7,177 nucleotides of DNA from Pseudomonadota bacterium. Lineage in GTDB: Bacteria; Pseudomonadota; Gammaproteobacteria; Steroidobacterales; Woeseiaceae. A program made the position numbers and the translations under genes. The notes beneath the pieces are model-generated. The model did not search any database. It had not been told where the DNA came from and saw nothing but the letters and a program-made list of their open reading frames with translations. Within the stretch, counting starts at the first letter, position 1. Each line of letters opens with the position of its first letter. Positions 1 to 5,685 of the stretch are shown one piece after another. The stretch covers positions 1-7,177 of the forward strand of contig JADFKA010000089.1 in assembly GCA_022565135.1 (NCBI GenBank), given 5' to 3'.

Positions 1-446
1 TCGGAATCCGGCAAATCAGGGGGGAAATGGATATATCACCGGGCAAACCAGTGCCCGTAGTCTTGCAGCATTGCAGCGACACGGATCAACAACGTGCTGC
101 AGCTTTTGCAAGCCTGCTGCAGGGCGTCGGTCGAGTCGAGTCGATCGCAGTGCTTGACGATGGTGAGGAACCGCCAGTTTCTGCGACGGCCCTCCTCGGC
201 GAGATGCACTTGCTGGTACCGATGCAGGGTCTGATTGATGTGGCAGCTGAACGTAACCGACTCGAAAAGCAGCAGCAGCGAAGCATGGCGGACCTGGATC
301 GCGCACAGGGCAAGCTCGACAACGCGAATTTTGTGAACAATGCACCGGCTGAGGTAGTCACGAAAGAGCGGCAGCGCGCCGCTGAATTCAAAAAAACCAT
401 CGCGCAGCTGGCGGAGCAACTTGAGAAGCTGGCCGAGCTCGATTGA
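1..446 (+). CDS. valS: Valyl-tRNA synthetase, C-terminal fragment (5' end outside window)
   Basis: The gene enters from the left edge; the reading frame is set by the codon at position 3 and ends at TGA 444-446, giving 147 visible residues of a protein that is about 950 residues long in E. coli. ValS is the cytoplasmic class I synthetase that charges tRNA-Val. The fragment opens with IRQIRGEMDISPGKP, the conserved stretch near the end of the anticodon-binding domain. After a short alpha/beta segment, LLVPMQGLID leads into a charged helical hairpin (about visible residues 80-147, turn at NANFVNNAP), which is the typical ValS C-terminal coiled-coil arm that contacts tRNA. The catalytic HIGH and KMSKS motifs lie outside the window. 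The ATG at 27 is internal and is not the start. The C-terminus looks complete. No canonical intrinsic terminator follows the stop, so read-through into the next operon is possible. Confidence 0.96.
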   Translation, partial: GIRQIRGEMDISPGKPVPVVLQHCSDTDQQRAAAFASLLQGVGRVESIAVLDDGEEPPVSATALLGEMHLLVPMQGLIDVAAERNRLEKQQQRSMADLDRAQGKLDNANFVNNAPAEVVTKERQRAAEFKKTIAQLAEQLEKLAELD

Positions 447-571
447 AGCCGGTATAAATCTGAGGACTACATCACAGTCTGGCTGGTCTGATGTGCATTC
501 CAGCCGCGTATCCGCGACGATAGCAGCTGCGCAGGCAGGCACGCTGCGCGGCTGACAACCGAGGAACTCAA
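447..571 (+). promoter_or_regulatory. Intergenic leader between valS and the MoxR gene, with inverted repeats
   Basis: This is the only sizeable non-coding stretch in the window. It contains a 6-bp inverted repeat GGCTGG/CCAGCC (481-486 with 500-505, 13-base loop), a 9-bp stem with one G-U pair (CAGCTGCGC 524-532 with GCGCGGCTG 546-554, 13-base loop), and an alternative exact 8-bp pairing CAGCCGCG 501-508 with CGCGGCTG 547-554 that would compete with both. There is no T-run after any stem, so it does not read as a standard intrinsic terminator. The last stem ends six bases before the ribosome binding site of the downstream gene. A promoter for the downstream operon may lie here, but I see no convincing -35/-10 pair. 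A regulatory role is inferred from the pairing alone. Confidence 0.4.
561..566 (+). promoter_or_regulatory. Ribosome binding site of the MoxR-family gene
   Basis: GAGGAA lies five bases before the ATG at 572. It is the strongest Shine-Dalgarno sequence I see at any gene start in the window and supports 572 as the start codon. The internal genes of the operon have much weaker sites, consistent with this being the main ribosome entry point. Confidence 0.75.
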
Positions 572-1537
572 ATGCAGGGCGGCAACACACTCGAACAATT
601 GCCTACTGGCAAAGACGCGGATCGTGCCGCCTTGGGTCGCGCTCGCGAGGTGTTGGGCAGTATCATCCTCGGCAAAGACAAACAGATTGGCCTCGCCCTT
701 TCCTGCCTGTTGGCTCGCGGCCACCTGCTAATAGAGGATTTGCCGGGTCTCGGCAAAACCATGCTCGCACAGGCCCTGGCACGCGTGCTTGGCCTGAGCT
801 TTCGCCGCATTCAGTTCACGAGCGACCTGTTGCCGGCCGACATTGTCGGCGTATCGGTCTTTCGACAGAACAAGGGTGAGTTTGAGTTCCAGCCCGGCCC
901 GATCTTTACGCAGCTGATTCTTGCCGACGAGGTCAACCGCGCGACACCGAAAGCCCAAAGCGCGCTGCTCGAGGCCATGGAGGAGTACCAGGTAACGGTC
1001 GATGGCAATACACGTCAATTGCCCAGGCCTTTTTTCGTCGTGGCGACGCAAAACCCGGCCGATCAGATTGGAACTTTTCCTTTGCCCGAATCGCAACTCG
1101 ACCGGTTTTTGATGCGCCTGGAACTGGGCTATCCCAATGAAGAAAACGAACGTATGTTGCTAACCGGCGGTGACCGTCGCTCGATGCTCAACGAAATCGA
1201 TGCAGTATGTACTCCTGCGCAATTGCAAAAATTACAGGAAATCGCATCTGGCGTGCATATGAGTAGCCCGCTGGTCGACTATATTCAGGCACTCGTGCGA
1301 CAAACACGTGAATCCCCCGAGATTGATATCGGCTTGTCACCGCGCGGCGCCATCGCACTGGTCGCGGCCGCCAAAGCACACGCCTACGTCGAGCACCACT
1401 CGGGCGTTTACCCTGACGATATCCAAGCCGTATTTGCCGCTGTTGCCGGTCACCGTCTGCAACCGGCGGGAAACACCAGCTACCGTTCCTCAGCCGAGCT
1501 TTGCCAACATGTCCTCGATACAGTGGCCATTCCCTAG
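572..1537 (+). CDS. MoxR-family AAA+ ATPase
   Basis: The gene encodes a 321-residue cytoplasmic AAA+ ATPase of the MoxR family, close to the usual length of about 300-330 residues. MoxR proteins are thought to act as chaperone-like ATPases that remodel or activate a partner, often one encoded beside them. Visible motifs, in order: Walker A DLPGLGKT (residues 56-63, Lys62), Walker B LILADE (115-120, Asp119 and Glu120), sensor 1 ATQNP (158-162), the arginine-finger segment LPESQLDRF (171-179, Arg178) and sensor 2 GLSPRGA (254-260, Arg258). All key residues are present, so the enzyme should be active. The start is supported by GAGGAA five bases upstream. The next gene, a DUF58 protein, begins 29 bases before this stop codon, and tgpA follows; this context predicts a role in an envelope-associated MoxR/DUF58/TgpA system. 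The protein is not tied to methanol dehydrogenase here, so I give no moxR symbol. Confidence 0.95.
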   Translation: MQGGNTLEQLPTGKDADRAALGRAREVLGSIILGKDKQIGLALSCLLARGHLLIEDLPGLGKTMLAQALARVLGLSFRRIQFTSDLLPADIVGVSVFRQNKGEFEFQPGPIFTQLILADEVNRATPKAQSALLEAMEEYQVTVDGNTRQLPRPFFVVATQNPADQIGTFPLPESQLDRFLMRLELGYPNEENERMLLTGGDRRSMLNEIDAVCTPAQLQKLQEIASGVHMSSPLVDYIQALVRQTRESPEIDIGLSPRGAIALVAAAKAHAYVEHHSGVYPDDIQAVFAAVAGHRLQPAGNTSYRSSAELCQHVLDTVAIP

Positions 1538-2522
1538 GATCGGCATTGCAGCTGCATTGACGGCCGCCGCGCGTCGTCGCGTCAGGCGTTGGGCCAGGAA
1601 GCGCCAGGGAATCGATGCGTCGGTCACGAGCCTGCAGTCGCGTCGCATCTACATTCTTCCAACCGGCGTGGGTCTCGTCTTCGCACTGATGACATTTGCA
1701 ATGTTGCTGGGTTCGATGAACTACAACAACAACCTGTCATTCGTGCTCACCTTTCTTCTTGGTGGCCTTGGCTTTGTATCGATGCATCAATGCCAGCGAA
1801 ATCTGGTCGGTCTCGAACTCAGTTTCGCCGGCATTGAACCGATATTCGCAGGGCAAACCGCAAAATTTCGAGTTGCCATCATCAATCACTCCAGGAGTGC
1901 ACGGCGCGGCATCATGCTGTATACAGACGCAGAAGTAAGTGAAGTTCTCGATCTGCGTCCAGGTGAGAGCAAGGTGTTCGTTCTCGCGGTGCCGACCACC
2001 AGGCGCGGTTGGATTCGGCTTGACCGATTTGGCATCTGCACATTATTCCCGTTCGAACTGTTTCGTTCCTGGACCTGGCTGCACATGGAGCTGCAGGGAC
2101 TCGTCTACCCGCATGCAATGGACGACGCGCCGCGACCGCCACCCACTCAGTCAGCACAGGGTCACAGGCAACACGACGCTCGCGGCGAAGAGGACTTCGC
2201 CGGCTTGCGCAAATTTCACGATGGTGATTCACCACGCCACGTAGCGTGGAAAGCCTACGCACGCAGCGGACAACTGTTCTCCAAGCAGTTTGCCGGTGCT
2301 GATACCAGCAGTCAGTGGTTCGATTTTGATGCTATCGACGCAAACGATGCCGAAATACGCCTGTCGATTCTGACACGCTGGATCATCGATACCGACCGGA
2401 CTCGTGAAGACTATGGCCTGCGGCTCTCAGGCCAGGCGTTTACTCCCGCACATGGCGCGGCGCACCGACGCAGGTGCCTGGAGGCACTGGCCTTGTACGG
2501 ACTGGACGACAATCGTGGCTAA
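1509..2522 (+). CDS. DUF58 domain-containing membrane protein
   Basis: The protein has 337 residues from the ATG at 1509. It starts with a basic segment (RRRVRRWARKRQG, about residues 22-34), then SRRIYILPT, followed by two close membrane segments (about 51-68 and 75-92) separated by GSMNYNNN, a typical DUF58 start. A beta-rich region follows, and then the DUF58 signature EEDFAGLRKFHDGDSPRHVA (about residues 227-246) leading to WKAYARSG. It ends with HRRRCLEALALYGL, as in TgpA-linked DUF58 proteins. DUF58 proteins are usually encoded beside MoxR ATPases and are probable partners or clients; no enzymatic activity is established. The start lies inside the MoxR gene (29-base overlap) and has only a weak ribosome binding site, so translational coupling is likely. 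The open frame extends upstream to 1308, but that part is only the shadow of the MoxR gene. A TTG at 1557 is a less likely alternative start. Confidence 0.9.
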   Translation: MSSIQWPFPRIGIAAALTAAARRRVRRWARKRQGIDASVTSLQSRRIYILPTGVGLVFALMTFAMLLGSMNYNNNLSFVLTFLLGGLGFVSMHQCQRNLVGLELSFAGIEPIFAGQTAKFRVAIINHSRSARRGIMLYTDAEVSEVLDLRPGESKVFVLAVPTTRRGWIRLDRFGICTLFPFELFRSWTWLHMELQGLVYPHAMDDAPRPPPTQSAQGHRQHDARGEEDFAGLRKFHDGDSPRHVAWKAYARSGQLFSKQFAGADTSSQWFDFDAIDANDAEIRLSILTRWIIDTDRTREDYGLRLSGQAFTPAHGAAHRRRCLEALALYGLDDNRG

Positions 2523-4479
2523 GCCTCGCGGTACTGACGGATCGTTGTTGGCAAGCCTGCCCTGGACACTGGCGGCGCTGGCCTTTGCGCTCGCCCCTCA
2601 CGTGCAGTTCCTGCCTTTCTGGATTACGGGTGCCTTTTTCGTATGCGCGAGCTGGCGCTATACGATCGAGCGTCGTCGTCGCGCTTTGCCATCGACCTGG
2701 ATCCGAGCGATTCTCGCAATGCTCTGTTTTCTTGGTGTGCTGGTTACTTACTCGTCAATCAGCGGCGTCGGACCGGGCTCGGCGCTGCTCGCAATCATGG
2801 CGGCACTCAAGTTACTCGAAACTCGCAGACGACGCGATCAGTTCGTCTTGCTGTTCATTTCCGTATTTCTTGTCATGTCATCGTTGTTGCGCGAACAGTA
2901 TCTCTGGTCGCTGCCATACCTGCTGCTTGCTGTGTTGCTCACAATGACCGCCTGGCTCAGGATGTCGGCCGCAGAATCCGAAACGATGCGCCAGAATTTC
3001 AGGACCAGCACTCGTCTCGTGCTGTACGCCGTGCCGCTTGCGCTAGCGATGTGGATATTCTTTCCACGCCTGGCGTCTCCGTTCTGGGCCGTACCGATCG
3101 ACACTGGCACCGCATCATCCGGAATCAGCGATACGATGAGTCCGGGTGATATCAGCTCTCTGTCGCTGTCATCTGCCGTTGCATTTCGCGTGAACTTCGA
3201 CAACACGATTCCCGCCCCCCGTGATCAATATTGGCGCGGCCTTGTCCTGCAGCATTTCAACGGCCGTACCTGGACCGGTGACGAGCTGACGATTGCCAGT
3301 CAGCCCGAAGACCAGATTGTTTTCGGCGGCGCACCGGTCGCCTACATGGTTACGCTCGAACCGACGCGGCAACAGTGGGTGTTTGCACTGGATATGCCCT
3401 ACGCATGGTCTCTTGCGCGAACCAATATCGGACCGCAACAGCAGTTGTGGCGTATGCAACCCATTGACCAACGTGTTGCCTACGATGTGATCTCTTACAC
3501 CGAGTACCAGGTCGACCTGGAGATGAGCCGTTCTATTCGCGACAGGTATTTGGCTATACCTGCCCGCAGCAATCCAAGAACCGTTCGGCTCGCACAGCAG
3601 ATGCGTGCCGTCGCCGGATCGAATGCGGACTTTGTCGAGGCCGTGTTAATGAAATTTCACGAGGAAGAGTACTTCTATACGCTGCGACCGCCGCCTCTGG
3701 GCAGTAATTCGGTGGATCGATTCCTGTTCGACACCAAGCGCGGCTTTTGTGAACACTACGCCTCTGCTTTCGCAGTCATGATGCGTGCAGCAGGAATTCC
3801 CTCACGCATCGTGCTCGGCTACCAGGGCGGCGAAATGAACCCGATGGGCGACTACCTGATCGTGCGCCAGGCCGATGCTCATGCATGGACCGAGATATGG
3901 CTGGAGGGAGTCGGTTGGACCCGCGTCGATCCGACGGCAGCCGTTGCACCCGAGCGAATTGATGCCGGGATCAGCGGCGCGATGCTCGATGGCACCGCGG
4001 CTGCCTGGGGCCTCTTGCCACCGTCAGCGCTGTTACACCGGCTGTCATTAACCTGGGACGCAATGAACGCGAAATGGAACGACTGGGTGCTCGGTTACGG
4101 ACCGGAAAACCAGGACAAATTCATGCAATGGCTCGGCATGGACGACCCGGACTGGCGCAAGATGATGTTGACGCTCGTCAGCCTCGTCGTCGCATTGGTC
4201 GCAGTGATCAGCCTGCTACTTTTTTTGCGCAACCGACCGCCTCCTCGCGACCGTGCAGCCGTGCTTTATCAGCGCTTTATACACAAAACCGGCGTAACGA
4301 TATCCATTGGCGAAACACCCGCAGCCTATGCGACCAGAGTGCGGTCGCGATTTAGCGCCGATTCGATTGACACGATTACATCAGCTTATCTCGACGCCCG
4401 ATACGGGCCAGTTGACCCGGCTGCTTTACAGCGCCTGAAAATCGCGGTGTCCGCGTTATCTCACCCTCATCAACAATAA
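2515..4479 (+). CDS. tgpA: TgpA-like membrane transglutaminase (DUF3488 / transglutaminase core / DUF4129)
   Basis: The chosen start is GTG 2515, which sits in GTGGCTAA and overlaps the DUF58 stop; it gives 654 residues, normal for the family. Upstream in-frame starts (GTG 2404, ATG 2413, ATG 2452) would add residues overlapping DUF58 and are less likely. The N-terminal DUF3488 part has about six hydrophobic membrane segments within residues 14-185. A large, probably periplasmic region follows, with a transglutaminase-like core: Cys412 in KRGFCEHYAS, His456 in ADAHAWTE and Asp472 in TRVDPTAA form an intact catalytic triad. A further membrane segment lies at about 551-571, and a cytoplasmic DUF4129-like tail ends the protein. 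In Pseudomonas aeruginosa the homologue TgpA is encoded with MoxR and DUF58 genes and is reported to be important for viability; its substrate is unknown. The 3' end overlaps the convergent transporter gene by 24 bases. Confidence 0.92.
   Translation: MAKPRGTDGSLLASLPWTLAALAFALAPHVQFLPFWITGAFFVCASWRYTIERRRRALPSTWIRAILAMLCFLGVLVTYSSISGVGPGSALLAIMAALKLLETRRRRDQFVLLFISVFLVMSSLLREQYLWSLPYLLLAVLLTMTAWLRMSAAESETMRQNFRTSTRLVLYAVPLALAMWIFFPRLASPFWAVPIDTGTASSGISDTMSPGDISSLSLSSAVAFRVNFDNTIPAPRDQYWRGLVLQHFNGRTWTGDELTIASQPEDQIVFGGAPVAYMVTLEPTRQQWVFALDMPYAWSLARTNIGPQQQLWRMQPIDQRVAYDVISYTEYQVDLEMSRSIRDRYLAIPARSNPRTVRLAQQMRAVAGSNADFVEAVLMKFHEEEYFYTLRPPPLGSNSVDRFLFDTKRGFCEHYASAFAVMMRAAGIPSRIVLGYQGGEMNPMGDYLIVRQADAHAWTEIWLEGVGWTRVDPTAAVAPERIDAGISGAMLDGTAAAWGLLPPSALLHRLSLTWDAMNAKWNDWVLGYGPENQDKFMQWLGMDDPDWRKMMLTLVSLVVALVAVISLLLFLRNRPPPRDRAAVLYQRFIHKTGVTISIGETPAAYATRVRSRFSADSIDTITSAYLDARYGPVDPAALQRLKIAVSALSHPHQQ
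4456..4479. other. Tail-to-tail overlap of tgpA and the MFS transporter gene
   Basis: The last 24 bases of tgpA (+, TAA at 4477-4479) are also the last 24 bases of the transporter gene (-, TAA read from 4458 to 4456). Both frames are supported to the end: tgpA ends in SHPHQQ and the transporter in LLLMRVR directly after its last membrane segment. There is no room for a bidirectional terminator between the genes, and each transcript must extend into the other gene as antisense. Confidence 0.85.
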
Positions 4480-5685
4480 TCCACCGCCAGCAAAAAGTGG
4501 TATCAAAACCAGCAGCACGTACTCTGGCGCGTCTGAAAACGTCGCGGCGAGTCCGACCATTACTGGCCCGAGTACATGCGACAGTTTGGTAATCATGTTG
4601 TAAAAACCAAAAAATTCACCCGGTTGATCGGGCGGAATCAATGCGGCGTACATTGACCGGCTCAAGCCCTGGACGCCGCCCTGAACGCAGCCAATAACGA
4701 TTGCCATTACATAGAATTGCCTGACGTCGTGCATGAATACCGCCCAGCTCGACACGGCAACGTAGACGACGAGGGCGAAATAGATACCGGGTTTCGGCCC
4801 AAACCGGTGGCCGAAATAACCGTACAGCAAGGTGGCAAAGAAACCGACAAAATTCGTGATCATCAGTGCCCTGACCAGATCCCCGGTGTTGAAACCCAGT
4901 CTCTGTCCGTAATTGGCCGCCATGAAAATCACAGTGAAGACGCCGGCAATGTACAGAAAATACGCGATCAGAAAATTGACGACGTCGCGGTAGCGGCGCA
5001 CGTTGCGAATCGTTGCCCGAAGTTTGGTATAAGCCGCTCGCAGCACTCCGCCAGCGACGACCATGCCGGTTCGCTGCTCGGGCACCAGGACGATGAGAGG
5101 AATGAGGAATACGGCCCACCAGACACCAACCGATACGAACGCAATTTTTATGGCGTCGGCGGCCGTCGCAAGCCCGAACGTCTCAGGCGACGAGATCATC
5201 CACACATGCAAAGCCAGTAACGACGCGCCGCCGAGGTAACCGAGCGAGAAACCTAGCGACGAGACAAAGCTGTAGTAGCGCGGCTTCGTAACATCGATGA
5301 TCAGTGAATCATAAAAAACTGTCGAACTATAAAATCCAACGGATGCAAGCAGGTACATCCCCAGTGCCCACGGCCAGCCGCCTTCACCAACCAATCCCAG
5401 TGACGCGGTCATTGTCGCGCCTACCAGTGCCAGCACCAGCAGGAAGCGTTTGCGGTAGCCGCCCGTGTCGGCAATCGTGCCAAATATCGGTGCCAGAATG
5501 CTGACAATAGCGCTGGCCGCCGCTGTGACCCAGGCCAGGCGTGCCGTCACCGAGGCGCCCGAGTCGCCGACGCTCCAGTAACTGCCCAGAAACAACGGGA
5601 ATAGCACGGCGAGCACGCTCAGCGCGAATGCCGAGTTCGCCCAGTCATAAAGGGCCCAGGCGAATACTTTCTTGTTAACTATCAA
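4456..5685 (-). CDS. MFS transporter of the UMF1 (Atg22-like) family
   Basis: This is a 409-residue integral inner-membrane protein with about twelve hydrophobic segments. It opens with the family signature WALYDWANSAF (residues 10-20). A motif-A-like loop, GTIADTGGYRKR (69-80), lies between early membrane segments; YDSLI (125-129), a basic central cytoplasmic loop (about 203-235), and QGGVQGLSRSMYAALIPP (335-352) followed by FFGFYN (358-363) are also typical of UMF1 proteins. Yeast Atg22 exports amino acids from the vacuole; bacterial members have no well-established substrate, so transport specificity is left open. The start is a TTG at 5685-5683 that overlaps the prfC stop as TTGA; I see no ATG or GTG nearby upstream in frame, and the signature begins ten residues later, so TTG is the best choice. 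The C-terminus is short and ends just after the last membrane helix. Confidence 0.9.
   Translation of the reverse strand: MIVNKKVFAWALYDWANSAFALSVLAVLFPLFLGSYWSVGDSGASVTARLAWVTAAASAIVSILAPIFGTIADTGGYRKRFLLVLALVGATMTASLGLVGEGGWPWALGMYLLASVGFYSSTVFYDSLIIDVTKPRYYSFVSSLGFSLGYLGGASLLALHVWMISSPETFGLATAADAIKIAFVSVGVWWAVFLIPLIVLVPEQRTGMVVAGGVLRAAYTKLRATIRNVRRYRDVVNFLIAYFLYIAGVFTVIFMAANYGQRLGFNTGDLVRALMITNFVGFFATLLYGYFGHRFGPKPGIYFALVVYVAVSSWAVFMHDVRQFYVMAIVIGCVQGGVQGLSRSMYAALIPPDQPGEFFGFYNMITKLSHVLGPVMVGLAATFSDAPEYVLLVLIPLFAGGGLLLMRVR

Noticed and set aside
128..145. Short tandem repeat of GAGTC/TCGAG units
   Set aside because: It lies within the valS coding frame, covers under 20 bases and is explained by codon choice.
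443..473. Possible promoter: TATAAAT at 453-459, or TTGAAG 443-448 with TACATC 468-473
   Set aside because: The TATAAAT box has no acceptable -35 element at 16-18 bases, and the second pair has 19-base spacing with weak matches. Neither is strong enough to annotate.
501..554. Rho-independent terminator for valS
   Set aside because: The stems are present, but no T-run follows on the plus strand; the sequence after the last stem is ACAACCGAGG.
36..590. Long minus-strand open frame (184 codons) opposite the valS end and leader
   Set aside because: It lies antisense to a clearly recognisable ValS C-terminus, runs into the non-coding leader, and its translation resembles no family I know; it is a by-product of GC-rich codon use.
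2643..3149. Second plus-strand open frame (168 codons) inside tgpA
   Set aside because: It is an out-of-frame shadow of the DUF3488 membrane region, rich in Arg and Ser, with no ribosome binding site or recognisable motif.
4717..5220. Plus-strand open frame (167 codons) within the transporter gene
   Set aside because: The opposite strand encodes conserved UMF1 motifs across this stretch, and the plus-strand product is a low-hydrophobicity sequence with no recognisable domain.
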